The notes under the pieces were generated by a model, which was not told the DNA's origin, searched no databases, and was given only the letters and a program-made list of their open reading frames with translations. A stretch of DNA of 29,600 bases from Candidatus Bathyarchaeota archaeon (GTDB taxonomy: Archaea > Thermoproteota > Bathyarchaeia > RBG-16-48-13 > GCA-020355125). Shown here piece by piece: positions 1-8,064 of this stretch (its first letter is position 1; each line of letters opens with the position of its first letter). A program made the position numbers and the translations under genes. The stretch covers positions 1 to 29,600 of the forward strand of contig JAOZHK010000051.1 of the NCBI GenBank assembly GCA_026014905.1, read 5' to 3'.

Positions 1-22
1 AAGCAATAGAGGTGGGGTTAAC

Positions 23-190
23 ATGAGACTAATAACCATACATCTACCAGAAACATATATAAGCGATTTAGACGAGCTCGTGGACGATAATTTTTATCCT
101 AATCGGGCAGAAGCCATTCGAGTAGCGGTCAGAGACATGTTGGTAGCTGAGCTATGGGAAAAGAAACGTAAGTTCTATGGTGCTATGTAG
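23..190 (+). CDS. Ribbon-helix-helix (CopG/MetJ-type) small regulator
   Basis: A 55-residue protein that begins MRLITIHLPE and continues with an acidic helix, a short turn (FYPNRAEAIR) and a second helix. This is the beta-strand/helix/helix layout of ribbon-helix-helix DNA-binding proteins: the ITIHLP strand would pair with that of a second subunit and enter the major groove, and NRAEAIRVAVRDML is the usual second helix. Such proteins act as dimeric repressors or antitoxins. No toxin partner is visible, but the upstream side is cut by the window edge. The ATG at 23 follows GGTGG at 11-15, a fair ribosome binding site; the frame stays open upstream to the edge, so a longer N-terminus cannot be ruled out. 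A strong hairpin with a T-run follows the stop. The fold is fairly sure, the target unknown. Confidence 0.8.
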   Translation: MRLITIHLPETYISDLDELVDDNFYPNRAEAIRVAVRDMLVAELWEKKRKFYGAM

Positions 191-205
191 TTCCAAAAGT
201 TATAC

Positions 206-235
206 GCGGTTTAAGGGGGCCCCCCAAGAAGCCGC
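206..235. other. GC-rich inverted repeat after the RHH gene
   Basis: GCGGTTT (206-212) can pair with AAGCCGC (229-235), seven pairs with one G-T wobble. Between them lies a run of five G followed by six C (215-225), itself nearly a perfect palindrome. The element sits just past the stop of the RHH gene, in otherwise AT-rich spacer. It may be part of a composite transcription end signal or a small structured RNA. The sequence alone does not tell which. Confidence 0.4.
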
Positions 236-243
236 AATCTTAA

Positions 244-283
244 GTAGCTCTCTTTCGAGAGAAATATGCTACCCAATTTTTTT
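244..283 (+). terminator. Hairpin with TTCG loop followed by a T-run
   Basis: GTAGC (244-248) pairs with GCTAC (268-272). Inside it TCTCT (249-253) and AGAGA (258-262) close a TTCG tetraloop. Seven T residues follow at 277-283. A stable hairpin plus T-run just after the RHH gene is a good candidate for its 3' end. Archaeal termination depends mostly on the T-run, so the hairpin may also protect the RNA end or serve another role. Confidence 0.6.
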
Positions 284-302
284 ATAATCTTGCACATGTA
301 TT

Positions 303-2426
303 TTAGTTCAATGTTTGTTTAACACTCTTGATTCTTATACAAAGTGTTCCAGCCACACGAAATAAATTGGCCGTAACACGCAATTTTTTGTTCTTTTTAA
401 TCAAGGATCGAGGTCCATCATAATTTTCTGGACTCAGGCGTGCTCGCCATTGATTATTTACTAAAACAATTGCTGATCCGGAAAGAATCTTTTCAATTTG
501 AATGTCGAATGTTTCGCCTTGGTCCTGCGCTGCGCGCGTGAGGTAATGGCCTAACCTGTTTTGAGTGATCAGTTTGTTTCTCTGAAGGGAATTCAATGCG
601 CTTTGAAGTGTGTTTGGAGGGATTCCCTCACGCTTCATTTCTTCTTCGAGTTGTGGAGATCCGAGACCTTCTTCTCCAGTCTCGAGTAGTTTTAAATACG
701 TTTTTTGTGACGCTTTCGTTATTTGTTTATGCTGTTTCTGTATTGCTTCTAGTTCTGGGGGAGTATTGGGTTTGTTGAAGTCGTCGTGCTTCGCTTCCTG
801 TTCCAGATGTTGAATATCTTGAGGTGTCATAGGTGTTGCCGGGGGTTTTGGTCGAAGCCTCATTATTTTATGAAGTTTCGCATTGACGTTTTGAACCATC
901 TTTAACATTTTCTTGACTCGTCGTGTACTTGCATATAGGTAGATCATGTCTAAGCTGTTATCCGCTGCAAGAATCGTGACTTTGCCTGGTGACTTTCGTC
1001 CAGTTCTTCCTCGTCGCTGGATGTACCGGATTCCACTTGGGATGGGTTCATAAAAGAATACGTGATCAATAGCCGGTATATCAAGTCCTTCCTCTGCGAT
1101 GGATGTTGCTACTAAGACGTTTAATGCTCCTTGTTTTAACTCTTCAATCCGAGAGGCTTGCTGATCCTGACTTAATCCCTTATCTCGAAGTTTATTGGTT
1201 TGTCCGACAAATCGTTTGGCTCGTATCTGTTTGTTAAATGCATTGAATTCATTTACGAGATATCTCGCTGTATCCCGAAATTGTGTAAAAACAAGAATCC
1301 GTGATGATGGATTTGTTTGTAATTGATGAAGTACTAGTTGCTTAAGGAGGGGTATCTTTGGATGAGGGGTCTGACAAGTAGAAACGCGTTTTTGAATATT
1401 TTGGTATTCAGGTTCGTTTACTAAGCGGTTATAGCTTTTCTTCCGTGTTTTTTCTCTTTCAATTTTCTTGAGAAAAGGCATAAAGGCGTGGATTCCTTGG
1501 GTTTCAAGCAATTCTTTCATATGATAAAGTGTGAGGACCATCGATTGGTTAATAATAGCTGAGTAGATACGTCCTCGTTCTTCTACTGCAGTTTCATTGA
1601 GCATTGATCGTAGTTCAGTGCCGAGAGCGATCACCATACTTTTTGTAGCGTATTCTGGCCGGCGTTTTAGCAGTCTGTTAGAATATAGCCAGGAGAGGCG
1701 TCGGTGAAGCATTCTATCGATCTGCTGATCGTTTTGTACATATTCGGGAGGAAGGGTAACTCGTTTCCATTCAATGTTTATTGGTTGAAGATATTGTATC
1801 ACGTCGACGTCTTTTTCGCTCCGATGTTCCATATGTTCAATGTATAGGTTGCTACAGACTTCCAGTACTCGCTGGAGATCGGGGCCTGGTGATGCCGTTA
1901 GTCCTAAAATTAAGGGATAGAATCCTGTCGCGATGTACTGTTTAGCAATGTCTGTATAAGCGTAGTTTTTCACCGCGCGATGGCTTTCATCAAAGATCAG
2001 TAAACTGAAATTTGTTAGCGATAAACTAGATGAAGCTAAATCATTACGAACAACCTGGGGTGTCGCAAAATAGACCTTGATGTTGCTATCCCATAGTGGC
2101 TTACGCTGGCTCGGTGGCGTGGTTCCCGTGAGTAAAAGCGTGTCACTTGATCTCAGCTTTAAAAACTGGTGAAACCGACGTCTATGTTGGAGGACAAGTG
2201 GACGGGTTGGTGCCATTACTAAGATTTTGGCATTAGGGTAGAGATATAGCATATCAGCCGCTATGATGGCTGAAATCACGGTTTTGCCTAATGCGGTTGG
2301 AAGAATAACTAATGTGTTTTGATTGAGGGCTGCTGTCGCAATATTTTTTTGATAAAGTCGAAACTCTATTGTGTGTGGCCAGATGAGCGGATGTTCAATG
2401 TACTTTGGTAGTGCTGGACTCTGCAT
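303..2426 (-). CDS. hef: Hef-like superfamily 2 DNA helicase with winged-helix and OB-like tail, no nuclease
   Basis: A 707-residue ATP-dependent helicase of the archaeal Hef/FANCM/MPH1 type, which remodels stalled forks and branched DNA. Seen: LPTALGKT at residues 42-49 (Walker A, with Ala where Gly is usual), DESH at 146-149 (DEAH is commoner), GLTASPG at 175-181, a helical insertion typical of Hef at about 230-345, and QRRGRTGR at 470-477 (motif VI). Euryarchaeal Hef continues into an XPF-type nuclease with ERKxxxD; none is present. Instead residues 573-630 look like a winged helix, and 640-703 form an all-beta stretch (SGSAIVLVNNQWRAR to GTLCIRIKSV) resembling an OB fold. The start ATG has GAGGAG five bases upstream. 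It is last in a minus-strand series after DUF3604, 86 bases away. Helicase identity is firm; the tail domains are my reading. Confidence 0.88.
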   Translation of the reverse strand: MQSPALPKYIEHPLIWPHTIEFRLYQKNIATAALNQNTLVILPTALGKTVISAIIAADMLYLYPNAKILVMAPTRPLVLQHRRRFHQFLKLRSSDTLLLTGTTPPSQRKPLWDSNIKVYFATPQVVRNDLASSSLSLTNFSLLIFDESHRAVKNYAYTDIAKQYIATGFYPLILGLTASPGPDLQRVLEVCSNLYIEHMEHRSEKDVDVIQYLQPINIEWKRVTLPPEYVQNDQQIDRMLHRRLSWLYSNRLLKRRPEYATKSMVIALGTELRSMLNETAVEERGRIYSAIINQSMVLTLYHMKELLETQGIHAFMPFLKKIEREKTRKKSYNRLVNEPEYQNIQKRVSTCQTPHPKIPLLKQLVLHQLQTNPSSRILVFTQFRDTARYLVNEFNAFNKQIRAKRFVGQTNKLRDKGLSQDQQASRIEELKQGALNVLVATSIAEEGLDIPAIDHVFFYEPIPSGIRYIQRRGRTGRKSPGKVTILAADNSLDMIYLYASTRRVKKMLKMVQNVNAKLHKIMRLRPKPPATPMTPQDIQHLEQEAKHDDFNKPNTPPELEAIQKQHKQITKASQKTYLKLLETGEEGLGSPQLEEEMKREGIPPNTLQSALNSLQRNKLITQNRLGHYLTRAAQDQGETFDIQIEKILSGSAIVLVNNQWRARLSPENYDGPRSLIKKNKKLRVTANLFRVAGTLCIRIKSVKQTLN

Positions 2427-2512
2427 GACTACTCCTCGGCAATATGATCGTTGAATATTTCATAAGAATATGAATTCCCGCGCTTCCCGGACGTTTTAAA
2501 CACCATAATTTG

Positions 2513-4750
2513 CTATATCGCGTGAATTTCAGGTTTTTTGATGAATATGGGGCTACTCCATGCCATTTCGCCGTCCAATTGTGTTACTCGTACCCAATAA
2601 GCATTTATTCCTTTTTGGAAATGTGAATCGAGGAACGTGAAGGTTACATCTCTTGGATTGGTGTCTTGAGGTACTCGCTTAAGAATTAGACGACGTTTTT
2701 CTGGACCAATTTCGATGATTAATGGCTCTAATGTTAGATCTTTAACTGGAATCTGGAGCATCGTTTTGTCAGCTTGATGTAAAGGAGCACTTATCCGTCG
2801 ATTAGTACCTAGTTTTATACTCCCTAGCGGTATAGAACCACAAGTGAGGTGAAGCACGGCGTTTTTGTTCTTGGTTATGAAACTTAACCCATCCCGGTCT
2901 CCACAAGTAAAGGTGTGCCAACTTATGCTCTGCTCATGTATGTGAAAGAACTCGTCTCCGCGATCTAAAGGCATAAATGTTGGAGAACCGATTGTGCCTG
3001 GAGCTACTGTTATTGTACCCTCCCACAGAACCCCAGAATATGAGCTTTTCCGACTCGCGCCTTCCCACTGAATCTGAACCCGGTCAGATGGTTTGACCTC
3101 TGTTACAAGGGGAAGATCATAAATTTTTAGTAGCCCTCGGAATAATTCTACGCTATCAAGAGGAGCAGTTCCACAGACAGTAACCCCAATTGTTGGTGGA
3201 TCACTGGTTGCGTATTCATCACCCATTTGAAAAAGCCCCGACCAAGTCTTTATAATAATACGAGCTCCAGTTGTACCGTAGCATCTCCTTGCTTTAATCG
3301 CTTCAAAGAGGTTTTTTCGAGTTAATTGGGGAGCATAAACTGCGGTTAACCCCCCTCGAACAAAGCGGCGATCTCCTATACCAGGATATGCACCACCTAA
3401 CCGAAGTTTATAATCATCACTACCAGCGATAAAGCCCACTTGATAACCGCGGTTCAATGCTTCAGTGAGAAACCATTCGAAAGTACCATGTGTGGAGTGA
3501 ACTTCAATAACGGGCTCTAAATTTGGTTCATGAAATGCGAGATTGGCAGGTCGACCACCAACATGAGGAATAATTAGGACATTTTTATCACAAAATTCTG
3601 TGTAAACATCCTGGATATGATGGAGATCGGTATCACTATCAGATTTATCATCAATCATCTCATGTCCTGAACGACGAATGGATTGATCGTCGTTAAGAAA
3701 GATAATGTTATGATCACCACCCACTGCCGGTTCCCCTGACCATTCGTAACCAAGAAAAACAACAAATTTGCTTGGTGCATTGAATCGTTTGACGACTTGT
3801 ATTGTCTCCAACCAATCCAAGTTAGAGATTTCATGATCGTTGCGTTGATGGCTCGCAAAATGGATTGCACTGACATCCCGTGCAAATTGAAAGTATTCAG
3901 ATAATTTCTCCGCGTGTTTAACTTGTCCATGCATGTCTCCCCAGAATAGAGAAGAGAAACTCGACTCGTTAGAACACAGAATTGGGTTACTACAGCAAGA
4001 TAGTCTGTTCATCTCGTCACAGAGCATTAAGCGGTAGATTCCTTCGCGATGAATACTCACGCCATCAATTCGTTGGATGCCATGATTTTCTGGTTCTATC
4101 GCGCACTTTCCGTTTTGAAAACGTGTGTGATCTACTGGACTTAACGTGAGTTCTCCTCGATAAGTGGTTGAAGGATTTCCAAAACTATCAAGAGCACGGA
4201 CAAAAACTGAAAAGGGGCGTCCAACTTGAATAAGGCTTGGTGCAATGAGTGATAGTTGATGGATTTGACCTCCCTGAACTTGCAAGAAAGGTATGTTTGA
4301 AAGATCGAGATATGTCCCGGTTCCAGAGATGTCCACGGACACTTTGAAATACCGTTTTTTTTCGGCAAAGGTTTGAGCGCGAGAGCCGAGTCCTCCCTGT
4401 GTCTGATCGCCATAATGGATGACAATTTCCTCGCTTTCCAGCAATGGGTTCTGATGAATAAAAATCGTGAGGGTTCGTTGAAGGTAGCCCCCTTCAATCA
4501 CTGTAGCTAATATTGAAGAACTCGATGTGGTGATCGTCGTGTATTCTTCTGATTGAGGATCGTCAAACTGGGGATCCCCCCAATCAGTATCGGAGTCAGT
4601 AACAACTTTGATACTTCCTCCAATTGCGATGCCGTGTGATCCTGCGCGATATGTTAGTTGCCATGACCCGAGCTTTCCAGCAATAATGGGCGCGCAAGGG
4701 AGGATGTGTGCTTGTCCATAGGGATTTGTGTCCTGTTCTTGATTATTCAT
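2513..4750 (-). CDS. DUF3604-family protein (PHP-like metal-dependent hydrolase fold)
   Basis: A protein of about 745 residues. The first 270 or so are beta-rich, with an Ig-like segment (VGRPFSVFVRALDSFGNPS). The rest matches DUF3604: FWGDMHGQ near residue 270, HFASHQRNDHE, FLGYEWSG, GGDHNIIF, IIPHVGGRPAN, EVHSTHG, GFIAGSDDY, and ARRCYGTTGARI. The repeated His and Asp residues are those of a metal-binding PHP/amidohydrolase-like site. The substrate of the family is not established. No signal peptide or membrane segment was seen, so it is probably cytoplasmic. I prefer the ATG at 4748-4750; a TTG three codons upstream is the alternative. It follows the aldehyde oxidoreductase gene by about 70 bases on the same strand, so co-transcription with it is likely, which hints at a shared small-molecule substrate. 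Confidence 0.75.
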   Translation of the reverse strand: MNNQEQDTNPYGQAHILPCAPIIAGKLGSWQLTYRAGSHGIAIGGSIKVVTDSDTDWGDPQFDDPQSEEYTTITTSSSSILATVIEGGYLQRTLTIFIHQNPLLESEEIVIHYGDQTQGGLGSRAQTFAEKKRYFKVSVDISGTGTYLDLSNIPFLQVQGGQIHQLSLIAPSLIQVGRPFSVFVRALDSFGNPSTTYRGELTLSPVDHTRFQNGKCAIEPENHGIQRIDGVSIHREGIYRLMLCDEMNRLSCCSNPILCSNESSFSSLFWGDMHGQVKHAEKLSEYFQFARDVSAIHFASHQRNDHEISNLDWLETIQVVKRFNAPSKFVVFLGYEWSGEPAVGGDHNIIFLNDDQSIRRSGHEMIDDKSDSDTDLHHIQDVYTEFCDKNVLIIPHVGGRPANLAFHEPNLEPVIEVHSTHGTFEWFLTEALNRGYQVGFIAGSDDYKLRLGGAYPGIGDRRFVRGGLTAVYAPQLTRKNLFEAIKARRCYGTTGARIIIKTWSGLFQMGDEYATSDPPTIGVTVCGTAPLDSVELFRGLLKIYDLPLVTEVKPSDRVQIQWEGASRKSSYSGVLWEGTITVAPGTIGSPTFMPLDRGDEFFHIHEQSISWHTFTCGDRDGLSFITKNKNAVLHLTCGSIPLGSIKLGTNRRISAPLHQADKTMLQIPVKDLTLEPLIIEIGPEKRRLILKRVPQDTNPRDVTFTFLDSHFQKGINAYWVRVTQLDGEMAWSSPIFIKKPEIHAI

Positions 4751-4819
4751 GGAGCTCAAGATGACTAACGCTTGAAAGCTTTTAAGTCTAAAGGTGATGT
4801 AAACCGAGGGAAAAAGGGA

Positions 4820-6640
4820 TTAGATTGCGAAATCTAATCCAAGATTTTTTAGAGTTGACGGAAGGGGTTTGCCTGCTGTGTCCCACCCCATTTGTTTATA
4901 ATAGCGTTGTAGCATCGTGTCCCAATGTTCCATGATTCCGATTCCTTCATAGGGTCCATCAGTTGGTGTTGAGCCATAGCGTTCGGATGGATAGTCTTTC
5001 CCCTGAATTCCGCTGCGGATGTTATACATACGCATCAGGTTGACCACTCTTAAGCCGAGTGTTTTCGCTTCCTGTGGCGAAAAGTGCCATCCAGTTACTG
5101 CACTTACTGCTTGCGCAAGTAGGAGCATATTCGTCCCTGTATTAAAGCGGCAAGTGCCCAAAGAGTCTTCAAAAACCATGTTTCCTTGTAAAGAGGTGAG
5201 GTTATCTACTACTTCGCGTGGATACCCGGGTTGCATTACTTTTGGATCCTGCATATAGCCGCCAACTTCAAGCGTTCCAGTATTGGAAATGCTAGTTTCG
5301 AAGAGTTCTGTCCATCGGGTTCTATGATCATGGCCCCGAGGCGTGTTGCCTTTTAGCGTGTAAATCGCCTTGTTAGCAGCTTCGCCACCAACTTTTTGAG
5401 AGGCACGCATCACACCTTCTGCTAGCCAATTGCCACATCCTTCTCGATTTGCAATCATGTATAGTAATTGTCGTGTTGCTTCAGCATTTCCCCAGCTCAT
5501 ATCCAAGCCATTGAGGTCGTCGATGGTTAGTAAGCCTTGTTCATAACATTCCATAACCCATCCAATAAGCCACCCTGCCTCATTGTTCTCTAAGCCGACA
5601 CGATCAGTGACCATCGAGAGCATGAACGTGTTGAAAATGTCCTGGGTATCAATGGCCGAACCCCATGCTGATAACTGTTCATACTCTGGTTCTTCAACCA
5701 CCATGCCCTTATACGGACCAGATGGAATCGTCATCATTGTAGCATGCGTTAATCGACAAGCCCAGCAAGGATGGGGCTTTGGATTGAAATGTTCACGGAT
5801 GTATTGTTCACTAAATTGTGTCAATTTCTTATCTGGAATATTCCAGACGTTTGTGGAATAATTTCTGACCGGCAGCATCGGGACTTGTTGTGTTTGCCAC
5901 CGATAGACCCCGTTTATTGTTCCACTGAAATCCTTCGCGTTTTCATACAGCTGATCAGAAACGGACTGAAGCGCGGATTCATCCTTCACTTGAATGTTGT
6001 GATTACCTCGAAGCGCAATTATAGCTTTCAAGCGTTTAGATCCCATTATTGCCCCTGAGCCATTATGTCCGGCTGCATGCCCCTTATCTGCAAAAATCGA
6101 GGCGAAACGGACAACCTTTTCACCTGCGGGACCAATGGATAAGACACTTGCTTGATAATCGGTCTTGTTATACTCGCGTTTGAGGTTATCTGCCATGTCA
6201 TAAGTATCTACACCAAGAAGATGGGACGCATCTCGGAGTTCTGCGTGATCATTTTCTAGATACAGGTATCGCCATCGAGGAGCCAGGCCTTGAATGATAA
6301 GGCCGTCATAACCACAAAATTTCAAATATGCTCCAAATAACCCGTTTGCTTGAACAGCGGTTACTCCACCCGTTAGAGCACCTTTTGTAACGATTGAGAT
6401 GGTTCCTGAACCACCTATGCGAGTGCCACCAAGAGGGCCACTAGCAATTATTAATCGATTTTGGGGATCCGCCCAATCTAATTTAGGGCCAACCTCATCA
6501 AAAAGAATTTTGACTCCGAGTCCGGTGCCACCCAAATATTGTCTCAGAATGTTTTCATCATAAGTTAGCTTGGTTAATTCATCAGTTGTTAAATTTACTC
6601 TCAGCAACTGTCCTGCATAGCCATTAATAGTTTTAGTCAT
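4820..6640 (-). CDS. Tungsten-type aldehyde:ferredoxin oxidoreductase family protein with Cys-Cys-His-Cys cluster site
   Basis: A 606-residue protein of normal length for the AOR family, which oxidises aldehydes to acids (or reduces acids) with a tungsten bispterin and one 4Fe-4S cluster, passing electrons to ferredoxin. Seen: N-terminal GYAGQLLRVNL, LGGTGLGVKIL, SGPLGGTRIGGSGT, GPAGEKVVRFASI and KGHAAGHNGSGAIMGSK (pterin-binding region), then HPCWACRLTH at 290-299 and DSLGTCRF with C497. Pyrococcus AOR uses four cysteines, C-x2-C-x3-C and a distant C. Here C292 and C295 are kept, H299 stands where the third should be, and C497 is kept. The codons confirm the His. GAGGA lies eight bases before the ATG. 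It is flanked by sahH and DUF3604 on the same strand. The substrate cannot be told; a subfamily distinct from classical AOR, FOR or GOR is likely. Confidence 0.88.
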   Translation of the reverse strand: MTKTINGYAGQLLRVNLTTDELTKLTYDENILRQYLGGTGLGVKILFDEVGPKLDWADPQNRLIIASGPLGGTRIGGSGTISIVTKGALTGGVTAVQANGLFGAYLKFCGYDGLIIQGLAPRWRYLYLENDHAELRDASHLLGVDTYDMADNLKREYNKTDYQASVLSIGPAGEKVVRFASIFADKGHAAGHNGSGAIMGSKRLKAIIALRGNHNIQVKDESALQSVSDQLYENAKDFSGTINGVYRWQTQQVPMLPVRNYSTNVWNIPDKKLTQFSEQYIREHFNPKPHPCWACRLTHATMMTIPSGPYKGMVVEEPEYEQLSAWGSAIDTQDIFNTFMLSMVTDRVGLENNEAGWLIGWVMECYEQGLLTIDDLNGLDMSWGNAEATRQLLYMIANREGCGNWLAEGVMRASQKVGGEAANKAIYTLKGNTPRGHDHRTRWTELFETSISNTGTLEVGGYMQDPKVMQPGYPREVVDNLTSLQGNMVFEDSLGTCRFNTGTNMLLLAQAVSAVTGWHFSPQEAKTLGLRVVNLMRMYNIRSGIQGKDYPSERYGSTPTDGPYEGIGIMEHWDTMLQRYYKQMGWDTAGKPLPSTLKNLGLDFAI

Positions 6641-6702
6641 AATTGTATCCTCTTCATAAAATTCTAGATTGTTCTCTTATAATCGTTTGCTCCCTGCTGG
6701 TA

Positions 6703-7956
6703 CTAGGTGCCAACCTGGAAACTATGAATGTAATGTAACTGGTTCGTAGTTAAATTGTCTATATGAATTCCCATGGTTTCTAATTTTATGGCGGCCACAT
6801 TTCGGCTAACCGCTTCTGGAACATCTATGACTTGGTTTGCTAATTTGTTTTTATCTTGAACCAGCAACTCTGAAGCCAGGGCTTGCACTGAAAAGCTTAA
6901 ATCCATGATTTCAGGTGGGTGTCCTCCTAATGTGACAAGATTAGCTAAACGCCCTTCAGCAATTAGATAAACCGTTCTGCCATTCGGTAAGACAAATTGT
7001 TCTACATCGTTCTTTAATTGCTTCTTCTGAATCGCCACATCGTTTAATGCTTGTGCGTTAATTTCAACATTAAAATGTCCCAAGTTAGCGAGAACCGCAC
7101 GATCTTTCAATTCGAGAAAGTGTTCTCTCCCCACTACGTCTCGGCAACCGGTTGATGTAAAAATCATATCTGCGTTCATAATCGCTTTCTTCATGGGCAT
7201 TACTTGGTAACCATCCATCACTGCTTCCAGAGCTTTAAGCGGATCTACTTCAGTAACCACAACATTCGCGCCTAATCCTTTTGCGCGCATTGCTAATCCT
7301 TTGGAACACCACCCATAACCCGCGACTACTACTCTCTTGCCTGCAAAAAGAACGTTTAAAGCTTTAATTGCACTGACCACGCCTTGTCCTGTCCCATAGC
7401 GATTATCAAACATCATTTTTATACTAGCATCATTGACAGCAATGACCGGTGTTTGAAGGGCGCCCTCCTGCTCCATGATCCTTAATCGCTTTACACCAGT
7501 GGTAGTTTCCTCTTGACTTCCAAGCATGTTTTTCACCAGGCTTTTCTCCTCTGCGTGAGCGGTGACAATTAAATCCGCACCATCGTCAATTAGAATATTG
7601 GGGTTATGTGCAAGTGTAAGTCGTAGACAATCATAATACTCCGCATCATTTCCCTTCCATGCGTAAACATTAAAACCATCTTTGACAAGTGCCGCTGCAA
7701 CATCATCTTGTGTACTTAATGGGTTTGACCCGCAGAGAATCACTTTAGCTCCACCCGCTTTAAGTGTGCGTACTAATATAGCGGTTTCAGGAGTTACGTG
7801 TAAACACGCACCAATAGTGATCCCCACTAGTGGTTGCTCCTTAACGAATCTGACATTGAGCCTCTTAAGAACGGGCATTCGAGATGCTGACATTGTAATA
7901 GAATCCAGTCCATCTGCTGCTTGGTCGATATCGTTAATCCAATGTTCTTTAGCCAT
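6703..7956 (-). CDS. ahcY: Adenosylhomocysteinase (S-adenosylhomocysteine hydrolase)
   Basis: A 417-residue NAD-dependent enzyme that splits S-adenosylhomocysteine to adenosine (or inosine in some archaea) and homocysteine, clearing the by-product of SAM-dependent methylation. Seen: DDGAD at 124-128, SQEETTTG at 147-154, FDNRYGTGQ at 183-191 with active-site Asp and Asn, GYGWCSKG at 213-220 (NAD-binding loop with the conserved Cys), ANLGHFN, and GRLANLVTLGGHPPEIMD near the end. The plant/mammal insertion is absent, as expected for archaea. It heads the minus-strand series sahH-AOR-DUF3604-helicase with gaps of about 60 to 90 bases. It is divergent from an Lrp-like regulator gene across 108 bases, so that regulator may control it. 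A TATA-like box at 7987-7993 sits about 30 bases before the ATG. Confidence 0.97.
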   Translation of the reverse strand: MAKEHWINDIDQAADGLDSITMSASRMPVLKRLNVRFVKEQPLVGITIGACLHVTPETAILVRTLKAGGAKVILCGSNPLSTQDDVAAALVKDGFNVYAWKGNDAEYYDCLRLTLAHNPNILIDDGADLIVTAHAEEKSLVKNMLGSQEETTTGVKRLRIMEQEGALQTPVIAVNDASIKMMFDNRYGTGQGVVSAIKALNVLFAGKRVVVAGYGWCSKGLAMRAKGLGANVVVTEVDPLKALEAVMDGYQVMPMKKAIMNADMIFTSTGCRDVVGREHFLELKDRAVLANLGHFNVEINAQALNDVAIQKKQLKNDVEQFVLPNGRTVYLIAEGRLANLVTLGGHPPEIMDLSFSVQALASELLVQDKNKLANQVIDVPEAVSRNVAAIKLETMGIHIDNLTTNQLHYIHSFQVGT

Positions 7957-7986
7957 GTTTCTTCAACAAATCGGTAAGTGATCAGC

Positions 7987-7993
7987 TATATAT
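7987..7993 (-). promoter_or_regulatory. TATA box for ahcY
   Basis: TATATAT on the minus strand, about 30 bases before the ahcY start codon, in an AT-rich divergent spacer. This gives a short leader for ahcY. Position and composition are seen; promoter activity is inferred. Confidence 0.5.
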
Positions 7994-8008
7994 GTTTATT
8001 ACATAAAA

Positions 8009-8019
8009 TATTATAAATA
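8009..8019 (+). promoter_or_regulatory. TATA box for the Lrp-like gene
   Basis: TATTATAAATA in the same divergent spacer, with transcription expected to begin near 8040, about 25 bases before the GTG start at 8065. The two opposed boxes lie about 16 bases apart, so one bound protein could affect both genes. Confidence 0.5.
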
Positions 8020-8064
8020 AGTGAAGATAAAGTCGTAACATACAACATTCTATAAGTGATATAG

